A stretch of 13,154 bases of DNA from positions 1 to 13,154 of the forward strand of contig CAYXRK010000138.1 of assembly GCA_964467615.1 (NCBI GenBank), written 5' to 3'. The position numbers and the translations under genes were made by a program. Positions 6,876-13,154 of this stretch are shown piece by piece (the first letter of the stretch is position 1; every line of letters begins with the position of its first letter). The notes beneath the pieces were generated by a model. That model worked only from the letters and a program-made list of their open reading frames with translations. It was not told the origin of the DNA and made no database searches. The DNA comes from CAYXRK01 sp964467615 (GTDB lineage Bacteria; Hydrogenedentota; Hydrogenedentia; Hydrogenedentales; GCA-2746185).

Positions 6876-8900
6876 CTAATTGTCGTCCCAACGCGGTTCC
6901 ATTTCGAGGTAAAGCGTATAGATTCCACGGTGTACCTTGAACACCACGGACTCCGGTTTTTCGGCCATGACCGCGTCCATCGCGGCCTCGGCGGTTTCGA
7001 CGTTCTCGACCGCGCGGCCGAATATCTCGATGATGAGGTCACTTACCCCAAGCCCGCCCAGGGCCGTCCAGCTTCCGGACTCGACCTCCTCGACAAGCGC
7101 CCCTTGTTGTTCCTGCTTCCATCGCTCGTTGGCGCGATCGAAAAATGTGACATCGCGCGTGGTAAACCCGAAGTCCTCGTCGCGGTATTTCTTCATTTCC
7201 CTGTCGAGCATCGGCGCGCGCACGAGTTCGACCGGCACCTTCACGGTTTCGCCCGCACGGACGACCGAAATATCCGCCACTGTACCTACGCGGTAATTCC
7301 GGATGAGCGCCGGCAATTCCTCGTAGTGTTCGGGCATTGATGCGGTGAGGGCTTCGCCGTCCACCGCAACGAGAAGATCGCCGACCTTGAGGCCCGCCGT
7401 CTCGGCAGTAGTTCCCGGATACACCTGCGTAACGCGGAACCCCGTAAGGTCGGTCTTTCCGATTCCTTCCGCGACCTCTCGCGTGATCACTTGGGTCTCA
7501 ACCGGGAGCCAGGCCTTCTTCACCTCGAGGCCGGGGTCGTCGAGTTCCTTGATTCCGACTTTGACAACGGTGACCAGCGAACCCGCCTTGCGGTCAAAGG
7601 TCGTGAGCGTCGGCACGGGCTCGGTTGCGCCCTTCGTAATGGTCTCGGTCAACACGCGAAGTTCTTCGACGTTGTTGATCTTCGTGTCGCCGACCTGGAC
7701 GAGCACGTCGCCCTCTTGAATGTCGGGTTTCGCCTCACCCGCTGGGCCACCGGGACGCACGCTCGTTACCGCGACGCCGTCGCGATTCTCGCGCTTCATT
7801 TCCTTGGACATGACGTACGAAATGTCTCGGACGGTTATGCCCCACTGTTTCAATTCGTGCTGTTGGGGCAATGCCTCTTCGCGCTCCGAGGTCTTGATGG
7901 ATACCGTCTTCTCCGCGCCCTCGCGCCATAGGACCGCCTCGATCGTTTGGCCGATCGGAATTCCCGCGATGAGCTGATTGAATGCCGGCAGTTCTTCCTC
8001 AAACTTCGCGGTGACCGGGGTGCCGTTCAAGCTCAACAAGATATCGCCCGAGACGATGCCGGCGTCAGCCGCGGGCGCGCCTTCGATCGCGTCCGTGACA
8101 AGCACGCCGCGCTCCGTCGGACCATGTTTCAACAGCGGCCGGACGGCAACGCCCACCCAACTGCGCTTGACGCGGCCATCCGCTATCAGGGCCTTCGCAA
8201 CGCCTTGCGCAACGTTTGCCGGAATAGCGCCGCCCAGTCCAATTCCAATTTCGTTTACGCCGACAATCTCGCCCCTCAAATTCACCAGCGGGCCGCCGGA
8301 ATTTCCCGGAAAGATGGCCGCATCGTGCCCGATCCATCGGACGAGCGCGCCGATGTTCTCGCCGTCTTGCTCGAACCGTCCGAACATGCGCTCGGGCATC
8401 ACCATTTCGGTATTGCTCACGATGCCCTGCGTCACGGATTGCGACAGCGAGAGGGGACTGCCCATCGCAAGCACCACGTCGCCCACGGTGACGGCCGCCG
8501 AGTCGCCCCATTTCGCTACCGGAAATGTCCGTCCGTCCTTGGGCAACAGTTTAATGACGGCGATGTCCGTCGCGGCGTCGGTGCCGACGAGTTCGGCGTC
8601 GATCTCTTCCTTGGTCGACAACGTGCAATGGATGCGCGTGCCGTGGCCCGCGACGTGATGGTTGGTGGCGACGTGCCCTTCGGGCGTGATGATTGACCCG
8701 CTGCCCGAGGCCTCGAATTTCATCTCCCGTCCTTCCGCGTACTCGGTCCACACGACGTGAATCCGGACGAGCGCCGGCTTGACCGCGGCGACGGCCGTAT
8801 CCACCGCGGCCCGCAACGATTGTGATCCATCCTGCGCGCGCGCTGGAAGGAATGCCAACGGCATTACAATCGCCAACACAAACAAAGCACGATACAACAT
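6876..8900 (-). CDS. HtrA/DegP-type serine protease with four PDZ domains
   Basis: This is a 674-residue envelope protease/chaperone. The signal peptide is MLYRALFVLAIVMPLAFLPARA. The S1C domain (about 30-245) has an intact triad: His82 (TNHHVA), Asp112 (TDIAVIKL) and Ser201 (GNSGGPL). Four PDZ-like repeats follow: about 247-337 (VGVAVRPL, AADAGIVSGDILLSLNG), 353-450 (VAVTSVRPGGPA, DIQEGDVLVQVGD), 484-562 (RVTQVYPGTTAETAGLKVGDLLVAVDG) and 575-668 (GALVEEVESGSWTALGGLGVSDLIIEI). DegP has two PDZ domains and DegS one, so this is long for the family. The ATG at 8900 starts the signal peptide and has GGAAGGATC upstream; the longer open frame to 8969 is unsupported. HtrA proteins degrade or refold misfolded periplasmic proteins, often as PDZ-regulated oligomers. 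It heads a two-gene unit with the pseudoprotease. Confidence 0.92.
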   Translation of the reverse strand: MLYRALFVLAIVMPLAFLPARAQDGSQSLRAAVDTAVAAVKPALVRIHVVWTEYAEGREMKFEASGSGSIITPEGHVATNHHVAGHGTRIHCTLSTKEEIDAELVGTDAATDIAVIKLLPKDGRTFPVAKWGDSAAVTVGDVVLAMGSPLSLSQSVTQGIVSNTEMVMPERMFGRFEQDGENIGALVRWIGHDAAIFPGNSGGPLVNLRGEIVGVNEIGIGLGGAIPANVAQGVAKALIADGRVKRSWVGVAVRPLLKHGPTERGVLVTDAIEGAPAADAGIVSGDILLSLNGTPVTAKFEEELPAFNQLIAGIPIGQTIEAVLWREGAEKTVSIKTSEREEALPQQHELKQWGITVRDISYVMSKEMKRENRDGVAVTSVRPGGPAGEAKPDIQEGDVLVQVGDTKINNVEELRVLTETITKGATEPVPTLTTFDRKAGSLVTVVKVGIKELDDPGLEVKKAWLPVETQVITREVAEGIGKTDLTGFRVTQVYPGTTAETAGLKVGDLLVAVDGEALTASMPEHYEELPALIRNYRVGTVADISVVRAGETVKVPVELVRAPMLDREMKKYRDEDFGFTTRDVTFFDRANERWKQEQQGALVEEVESGSWTALGGLGVSDLIIEIFGRAVENVETAEAAMDAVMAEKPESVVFKVHRGIYTLYLEMEPRWDDN

Positions 8901-8940
8901 CGAAACGATCCTTCCAGGGAACAAAGGCGGACAGCGAGCT

Positions 8941-8969
8941 AGGGTATCAGGACAAAACGGAAGGCGCAA
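8941..8969 (-). promoter_or_regulatory. Candidate HtrA promoter
   Basis: On the minus strand TTGCGC (8969-8964), a 17-base spacer and TACCCT (8946-8941), the latter preceded by TGA, make an extended -10 type promoter. The predicted start is near 8934, giving a leader of about 34 bases to the ATG at 8900. The 11-mer TGATACCCTAG here is identical to one upstream of the 2TM gene. Confidence 0.42.
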
Positions 8970-9010
8970 AGGCCCCGTTTCGTGCGATTGCTCAACTCAC
9001 CGATGGGGAG

Positions 9011-9030
9011 GGCGAGGCTCCCGCCGAGCC
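9011..9030. repeat. GC-rich palindromic intergenic element
   Basis: GGCGAGGCTCCCGCCGAGCC can fold as GGCTC (9016-9020), loop CCGCC, GAGCC (9026-9030), or alternatively through GGCG/CGCC. It begins 14 bases past the stop of the FecCD permease gene. From memory, the same core is a common dispersed palindrome in Planctomycetes and Verrucomicrobia genomes, where read-through gives GEAPAEPG-like peptides. One copy is present here. Confidence 0.5.
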
Positions 9031-9043
9031 GGGGACAGCCGAA

Positions 9044-10039
9044 TCACCCAATCGAGCGGTCGGTTGGGCGCGTGAGCAACAGCCAAAGAAAGAACGGCCC
9101 ACCGAGGAACGCCGTGATGACGCCCACCGGCACCTCGGCGGGCGCCAATACCGTGCGCGCCGCGGTATCGCACACGACCAGGAACGCCCCGCCGAACAGA
9201 AACGTCGCGGGGAGCAAGACGCGGTGGTTCTCCCCTACAACGAGTCGGCACATGTGCGGCGCCATCATGCCGATAAACCCTATCGGGCCGCAGATCGACA
9301 CAACGCCGCCGACCACCAGCGACACGACGATGAACATGATGCGTTTGACGCGAGGCACATCGACGCCGCGCGCCATCGCCAGATCGTCGCCGATGGTGAG
9401 CAAGTTCAATTCGTGCGAAAGAAAAAACAACGCGAACGCGGCGGTTAATGTAAACGGCAAAAGCGTCAGCACGGGATCGTAACCAAGCACGGTGATCCCG
9501 CCCATGAGCCAGCGCAGCAACCGAAATGAGTTGAACACGTCGGCCGTGTATTGCACGAACAGAATGAGGCTCGAGAAAAAGAAACTGATCGCGACACCCG
9601 CGAGCAGCATCGCGCCGGTCGTGAACCCCGGTTTGGCGCGCGCCAGGCCGTAGACCAGTCCGATCGACAAACCAGCCCCGGCGAACCCAAACATACTCTC
9701 CGCCGGGATGCCGAATATCGCGAAGGAAATTCCGAATCGCAACGCCAATGCCGTGCCCAGCGACGCGCCGGATGACACGCCGAGCGTAAACGGCGTCGCG
9801 AGCGGGTTGTGAAACACCGCCTGAAACGCCATGCCGCCGACGGCCAACGCCGCGCCCGCCAGGAATCCCGTCAGCACGCGCGGCACTCGAATGTCCCACA
9901 GGATTGTGGCGTCCATCGGGCCTTCGGCGTTGCTCCAAAGCGCCGCGGGCGAAATCCATTCCATGCCGACGAACGGCGCAACAAGCAAACACAACATCGC
10001 GCCCGCCGCGATCATGACCAACTTCGGCGCGGCCCGCAC
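9044..10039 (-). CDS. FecCD/BtuC-family ABC transporter permease
   Basis: This inner-membrane subunit belongs to an importer for cobalamin, heme or ferric siderophore. The 331-residue, strongly hydrophobic protein (about 8-10 helices) carries the family hallmarks: DIRVPRVLTGFLAGAALAVGG (49-69), then MAFQAVFHNPLATPFTLGVSSGASLG (70-95). Downstream are ARGVDVPRVKRI, the ATPase-contact loop, and CGPIGFIGMMAPHMCRLVVG. Length is standard. The start is GTG at 10039, one base after the stop of the ATPase gene, and no strong ribosome-binding site is visible, so coupling is likely. It is the last gene of the binding protein-ATPase-permease operon. The substrate cannot be set from the permease alone. 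Confidence 0.92.
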   Translation of the reverse strand: MRAAPKLVMIAAGAMLCLLVAPFVGMEWISPAALWSNAEGPMDATILWDIRVPRVLTGFLAGAALAVGGMAFQAVFHNPLATPFTLGVSSGASLGTALALRFGISFAIFGIPAESMFGFAGAGLSIGLVYGLARAKPGFTTGAMLLAGVAISFFFSSLILFVQYTADVFNSFRLLRWLMGGITVLGYDPVLTLLPFTLTAAFALFFLSHELNLLTIGDDLAMARGVDVPRVKRIMFIVVSLVVGGVVSICGPIGFIGMMAPHMCRLVVGENHRVLLPATFLFGGAFLVVCDTAARTVLAPAEVPVGVITAFLGGPFFLWLLLTRPTDRSIG

Positions 10040-10040
10040 G

Positions 10041-10817
10041 TCAGGCCCTCCGCGCCGCGACGAGCGTCTGGCCGTCGGAAGTAGACGTCACCGCGAAGGG
10101 CGTATCGAAGATACGTTCGAGTGCGCCGCCCGCGAGCAACGTCTCGACCTCGCCGTCAAACGCGACACTCCCCGCCTTCAGCGCAATCGCCCGGCCGCCA
10201 AGCCGCAGCGCCGCGTTCACGTCGTGCGTCACAGTGAGCACCGTCAATCCGGAATCCGTATGGAGATGATGGATAAGTTCAAGCACTTCGACTTGATGGC
10301 GATAGTCGAGAAACGTGGCCGGTTCATCAAGGAGAAGTATCCGCGCCTCCTGCGCAAGCGCCGCGGCAATCAACACTTTCTGACGCTCGCCGCCGCTCAG
10401 CGTGCCCATCGATCGGTCCTCGAAGCGTAGCGCGCCGGTGCGTTCGAGCGCCTCCCTCGCCTTCGCGCGATCCTCCGCCGAGACCGACGAAAATGGACTG
10501 AGATACGGGTAGCGGCCCATCAAAACGAAATCGAAAACGCGGTGCGAGAAATCCACCGCGGTCCCCTGGGGCACGTAGCTGATGTTCGCCGCCAGTTCGC
10601 GCTGCGAATACGTGTCGATGTCCCTGCCGAGCACCTCGATCCGCCCGCTCGCCGCGCGGTGAATGCGAATCAACGTCTTGAGCAACGTCGTTTTCCCCGC
10701 GCCGTTCGGGCCAATGATCGAAACGAACTCCCCACTCTCGACGGAGAAACTGACGCCGTCCAAAATGCGCGCGCCATCCGCCTCGCACACCAAATCGCGC
10801 ACCCCGATAGCAGTCAT
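10041..10817 (-). CDS. FecE/BtuD-family ABC transporter ATP-binding protein
   Basis: This 258-residue ATPase drives the FecCD-type importer. It has Walker A GPNGAGKT (36-43), Q-loop YVPQG (Gln84), signature LSGGERQ (140-146), Walker B ILLLDEP (160-166) with the D-loop TFLD, and switch His198 (THD). SHRVFDFVLMGRYPYLSPF (91-109), just after the Q-loop, is typical of iron-siderophore, heme and cobalamin ATPases. The ATG at 10817 lies three bases after the binding-protein stop, and the gene ends one base before the permease start. One product set (binding protein, ATPase, permease) is complete here; no TonB-dependent receptor is present. Confidence 0.92.
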   Translation of the reverse strand: MTAIGVRDLVCEADGARILDGVSFSVESGEFVSIIGPNGAGKTTLLKTLIRIHRAASGRIEVLGRDIDTYSQRELAANISYVPQGTAVDFSHRVFDFVLMGRYPYLSPFSSVSAEDRAKAREALERTGALRFEDRSMGTLSGGERQKVLIAAALAQEARILLLDEPATFLDYRHQVEVLELIHHLHTDSGLTVLTVTHDVNAALRLGGRAIALKAGSVAFDGEVETLLAGGALERIFDTPFAVTSTSDGQTLVAARRA

Positions 10818-10820
10818 CGA

Positions 10821-11729
10821 TCAGGGCCGCTCCGGGTGCAGCAGCCGCGCGAGGTCTTCCACCAGGTCAACAAATCTCGGGCCGGGGATGGTGCCATAGC
10901 CCTCGGTCAGCACATGTACGCGTTTCCCATGCACCGCCGGTATCTGCGCAAGCGTGTCCCAATCGCGAATGAACTCCGCGGCATCGACGCCCAATTCCGG
11001 AAGGTCTGGCGCAAGCTCGACGATTACATCCGGACCAAGCCGCAATACGCCTTCCGCCGACAAGTCCGGAAATTGAATCGTGATGTTCGAGTACGCGTTT
11101 TCCCCGCCCGCGAGCCGTATGACGTCGTCGTACCATTGGTTCTTGCCCGCCGCGTACACGACCGTGAGCGGCCCCGGTGTGCGGCCCGACGATAACAACA
11201 CGCGCGGACGGTCCGCGCCCTCAACCGCCTTCGATACGGCGTCAAGCCGGGATTCGATGTCGGCGATCAACGCGTTCGCGGCAGCCTCCGCGCCGATTAC
11301 TTCGCCGGCCGTCCGTATCGAGCCGAGTATCCCGTCGAGCGTGCGGTGATCCATTTCAAGCGTGGAGACGCCCAGCGCTTCAAGACGGTCCTTGGCCGTG
11401 CCGTGGATCGCAAGCAACACGACAAGGTCAGGCCTCAGCGCGACGATGGCCTCGTAGTTGGTGTCCATGAACCCGCCAATGCTGGTCTTCGTCTGGGCCT
11501 CGGGCGGATACTTACAGAACCGTGTGACGCCGACCATCCGATCACCCGCGCCAATCGCGAAGAGCACTTCAGTCGCGCTCGGCGCCAGCGAGACGATACG
11601 CACCGGCGGCCCAGCGTCGCGTGCGCGCGGTACGCGTTCCGCGAGCGTGCCCTGCCGAAGCCCAAAACTCGCGGCAAATATCGCCGCGATTCCGATCGGC
11701 AACACGAAATTGGAATACGCGCGAAGCAC
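10821..11729 (-). CDS. Periplasmic binding protein, BtuF-like (cobalamin/iron-chelate class)
   Basis: This 302-residue substrate-binding protein is of the helical-backbone class III. The N-terminus has a hydrophobic anchor or signal (residues 8-24, FVLPIGIAAIFAASFGL) without a lipobox. The Peripla_BP_2 domain runs from about 43 to 290. It begins RIVSLAPSATEVLFAIGAGD (44-63) and VGVTRFCKYPPEA (66-78), continues IGGFMDTNYEAIVALRPDLVV (84-104), and ends with VHGKRVHVL. The combination VTxFCxYPPEA plus GGFxDxNxE resembles BtuF, so cobalamin is the leading guess, with heme or siderophore as alternatives. The start is GTG at 11729, with GGGAG about 11 bases upstream. I looked for a cobalamin riboswitch (B12 box) in the 233-base upstream gap and did not see one. 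Confidence 0.88.
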   Translation of the reverse strand: MLRAYSNFVLPIGIAAIFAASFGLRQGTLAERVPRARDAGPPVRIVSLAPSATEVLFAIGAGDRMVGVTRFCKYPPEAQTKTSIGGFMDTNYEAIVALRPDLVVLLAIHGTAKDRLEALGVSTLEMDHRTLDGILGSIRTAGEVIGAEAAANALIADIESRLDAVSKAVEGADRPRVLLSSGRTPGPLTVVYAAGKNQWYDDVIRLAGGENAYSNITIQFPDLSAEGVLRLGPDVIVELAPDLPELGVDAAEFIRDWDTLAQIPAVHGKRVHVLTEGYGTIPGPRFVDLVEDLARLLHPERP

Positions 11730-11757
11730 GCTTGGCCGTTCTCCCGTAGATCAACGA

Positions 11758-11766
11758 ATCGTATCA
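11758..11766 (-). promoter_or_regulatory. Extended -10-like element before the BtuF-like gene
   Basis: On the minus strand TGATACGAT (11766-11758) reads as TG-A-TACGAT, four of six to TATAAT, with the extended TG. No good -35 is seen at 16-18 bases. The predicted start is near 11751, about 22 bases before the GTG. Confidence 0.3.
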
Positions 11767-11847
11767 GAACCGATCCAGAACCATCTCGAATCGCGGTCCG
11801 AGCAAACTCCGCACGTTGAACCTAGGACCCTTATCCGCACCACCTAA

Positions 11848-11875
11848 ACCCTATACCCGATACCCTATACCCGAC
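11848..11875. repeat. Tandem heptamer repeat, four units
   Basis: Two 14-base units, ACCCTATACCCGAT (11848-11861) and ACCCTATACCCGAC (11862-11875), differ only in the last base. Read finer, this is four copies of ACCC(T/G)A(T/C). It lies midway in the 233-base divergent gap between the BtuF-like and isomerase-like genes. Apart from this array and the candidate promoters, I see nothing else in that gap. Confidence 0.75.
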
Positions 11876-11908
11876 GCAGAACTCCCCACAATGAACCTTG
11901 AACGTGTT

Positions 11909-11937
11909 TTGCCATCGCCGCCGCCGTGTGAAAGAAT
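11909..11937 (+). promoter_or_regulatory. Candidate promoter of the isomerase-like gene
   Basis: TTGCCA (11909-11914, five of six to TTGACA), a 17-base spacer and AAGAAT (11932-11937, four of six) precede the gene. The predicted start is near 11944, just before the GAGGAAA ribosome-binding site at 11951. Confidence 0.33.
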
Positions 11938-11962
11938 CACGCCAAACCATGAGGAAACGGCG

Positions 11963-12823
11963 ATGGATACGACACTGACTCGGCGCGGCGCAATGACGGT
12001 GATGGCGGGTGCGGCCGGCGCCGTGCTTGCTGCGGGCGAAGCGAAGGCCCAGGAAGCGGGGCCGCTCAAGGGGCGCCTGAAGCAGTCCGTCTGCGCCTGG
12101 TGCTACGCAAAGGTCCCACTTCCTGAACTGGCCAAACACGCGAAGCGCATCGGCCTGAAGTCCGTCGAGTTACTCGGCGAAGCGGATTGGCCGATCGTCC
12201 AGGCCGAGGGCCTTACCTGCGCGATGGCAAATGGCCCAAGCGGAATTGGCCGCGGCTGGAACCGGCCGCAGGACCACGACGACCTGGTCAAAAAGTCTGA
12301 GGACCTGTTGCCGAAGGTCAAGGCCGCCGGTCTGCCGAACATGATCGTCTTCTCGGGCAACCGCGAGGGCCTGCCGGACGACGAAGGCATCCGCAATTGC
12401 GCGAAGGGTCTCAAGCGCATCACGCCGCTCGCGGAGAAACTCGGCGTGACCGTTTGCATGGAACTGCTCAACAGCAAAAAGGACCACAAAGACTACCAAT
12501 GCGACCACACCGAATGGGGCGCGGCGCTGGTCGAGGAAGTCGCGAGCGAGCGCTTCAAACTGCTCTACGACATTTACCACATGCAAATCATGGAAGGCGA
12601 CGTAATCGCGACCATCACGAAACACTTCGACAAAATCGCGCATTACCACACCGGCGGCGTGCCGGGCCGCCACGAGATCGATAAAGGCCAGGAACTTTTC
12701 TACCCGCGCGTCTGCGAGGCGATCCTCGAACTCGGCTTCACCGGCTACCTCGCGCAGGAATTCATCCCCGCCCGCGATCCGATCACGTCGCTCGAAGAAG
12801 GCGCGCGGATTTGCGACGTGTGA
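11963..12823 (+). CDS. Tat-exported hydroxypyruvate isomerase-like TIM-barrel enzyme
   Basis: This 286-residue protein belongs to the AP-endonuclease-2/xylose-isomerase-like TIM barrels, closest in motifs to hydroxypyruvate isomerase. Residues 1-30 form a twin-arginine signal (LTRRGAMTVMAGAAGAVLAAG, ending AKA before QEAG). Barrel landmarks are VCMELLNSKKDHKDYQCDHT (163-182), LLYDIYHMQIMEGDVI (200-215), AHYHTGGVPGRHEID (226-240) and GYLAQEFIPARDP (261-273). By comparison with E. coli Hyi the metal site would use Glu167, Asp203, His229 (a Gln in Hyi) and Glu266. The ATG at 11963 is chosen for the Tat signal and the GAGGAAA upstream; the open frame to 11816 is non-coding in character. The true substrate is unknown; a sugar or keto-acid isomerase/epimerase acting outside the cytoplasm is likely. 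Confidence 0.88.
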   Translation: MDTTLTRRGAMTVMAGAAGAVLAAGEAKAQEAGPLKGRLKQSVCAWCYAKVPLPELAKHAKRIGLKSVELLGEADWPIVQAEGLTCAMANGPSGIGRGWNRPQDHDDLVKKSEDLLPKVKAAGLPNMIVFSGNREGLPDDEGIRNCAKGLKRITPLAEKLGVTVCMELLNSKKDHKDYQCDHTEWGAALVEEVASERFKLLYDIYHMQIMEGDVIATITKHFDKIAHYHTGGVPGRHEIDKGQELFYPRVCEAILELGFTGYLAQEFIPARDPITSLEEGARICDV

Positions 12824-12846
12824 GCGGCGCACCAAGTTGGAATGCC

Positions 12847-13047
12847 ATGAAAAAAGAATACGACCTGTCTAAAGGTGAGCGCGGAAAGTTTTATCGAAAA
12901 GGCGCGATACACCAGCTTCCTATCTACCTCGACGCCAAAGTTCTCGCCCAAGTGGAACGTATTGCCGAGAAGAAAGGAATGGATATAACGGATGTCGTCA
13001 ACGAAGTTCTCAAGGGCGAATTGGAACTGCTCCGCAAACTCACGTAA
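12847..13047 (+). CDS. Small ribbon-helix-helix-like protein (antitoxin-type)
   Basis: This 66-residue protein begins MKKEYDLSKGERGKFYRKGA, a lead-in I associate with small antitoxin-like families. A beta-strand-like segment (QLPIYLDAKVLAQVERIAEKKG, split about 23-44) and a second helix (MDITDVVNEVLKGELELL, 45-62) then give the strand-helix-helix layout of CopG/Arc proteins. Such proteins bind DNA as dimers and usually repress their own operon together with a toxin. The ATG at 12847 is preferred because the conserved MKKEYD motif starts there; the ribosome-binding site is weak. It lies 23 bases after the isomerase-like gene. No toxin gene is visible upstream, and the 107 bases after its stop contain only fragments. 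It may be an orphan or its partner may lie beyond the window. Confidence 0.72.
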   Translation: MKKEYDLSKGERGKFYRKGAIHQLPIYLDAKVLAQVERIAEKKGMDITDVVNEVLKGELELLRKLT

Positions 13048-13154
13048 TGGCCAGTTTGCGAAGGATCCATACCATTGCGCTCTACGTGCGATCCGTATGC
13101 ATTGTGGAATATTGATGTGGGCTAGCGAATGCCAAATGCCTTGGCCACTCCTAC

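Noticed and set aside
7947..8696. 249-codon open frame on the plus strand opposite the HtrA gene
   Set aside because: It is antisense to the HtrA protease domain, has no recognisable domain or ribosome-binding site, and is rich in Arg/His/Asp as expected for a shadow in GC-rich DNA.
10542..11195. 217-codon plus-strand open frame opposite the ABC ATPase and binding protein genes
   Set aside because: It is a shadow of two well-recognised minus-strand genes and has a low-complexity Arg-rich composition.
11816..11962. In-frame extension of the isomerase-like gene
   Set aside because: It translates the tandem repeat and a promoter-like region; the Tat signal and ribosome-binding site support the ATG at 11963.
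13047..13154. A 22-codon frame at 13047-13115 and an open frame from ATG 13115 to the edge
   Set aside because: Both are very short, without a convincing ribosome-binding site or recognisable sequence, so they cannot be claimed as a toxin partner.
1..13154. CRISPR array, IS element or defence island
   Set aside because: No regularly spaced repeats, no transposase or nuclease motifs, and neighbouring genes are core metabolic or transport functions.

Overview
The window is 13.2 kb of GC-rich bacterial chromosome. It carries ordinary metabolic, transport and envelope genes with short intergenic gaps. I see no phage, integrase, transposase or CRISPR array. The taxon cannot be fixed from this sequence. 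A Tat-exported hydroxypyruvate-isomerase-like TIM barrel, a multi-PDZ HtrA, and several short palindromic intergenic repeats together suggest the Planctomycetes/Verrucomicrobia/Hydrogenedentes sphere. That placement is inference.

Layout. (1) 1-144, minus: start of an unrecognised gene with one membrane helix, running off the left edge. (2) 233-1709, plus: folB-folK-folE, a coupled pterin/folate operon with overlapping stop and start codons. (3) 1725-2183, minus: a DUF1569/DinB-like protein, convergent with folE. (4) 2370-2846, plus: a small 2TM-domain membrane protein. (5) 2847-2996: intergenic DNA with two perfect short hairpins. (6) 5789-2997, minus: wtpA-wtpB-wtpC, a complete tungstate/molybdate ABC importer. 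(7) 5903-5977, plus: tRNA-Arg(CCT), divergent from wtpA and followed by a short dispersed-repeat-like motif. (8) 8900-6028, minus: a four-PDZ HtrA-type serine protease followed by a smaller trypsin-fold protein that has lost the catalytic His and Ser. (9) 11729-9044, minus: binding protein, ATPase and FecCD permease of a cobalamin/heme/siderophore-class ABC importer. (10) 11963-13047, plus: the Tat-signal isomerase-like enzyme, then a 66-residue ribbon-helix-helix-like protein. The last 107 bases hold no gene I can support.

How the genes work together. FolE makes dihydroneopterin triphosphate, and FolB and FolK carry the pterin to the pyrophosphorylated form used by dihydropteroate synthase; folP is not present here. 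WtpABC imports the oxyanion for molybdenum or tungsten cofactors, and the second ABC importer brings in a metal chelate or corrinoid. The HtrA pair acts in the cell envelope. No single large novel system stands out. The most interesting items are the HtrA plus dead-protease pair, the several unrelated palindromic or tandem repeat types in the gaps, a recurring TGATAC promoter-like element, and the orphan antitoxin-like gene at the right edge.
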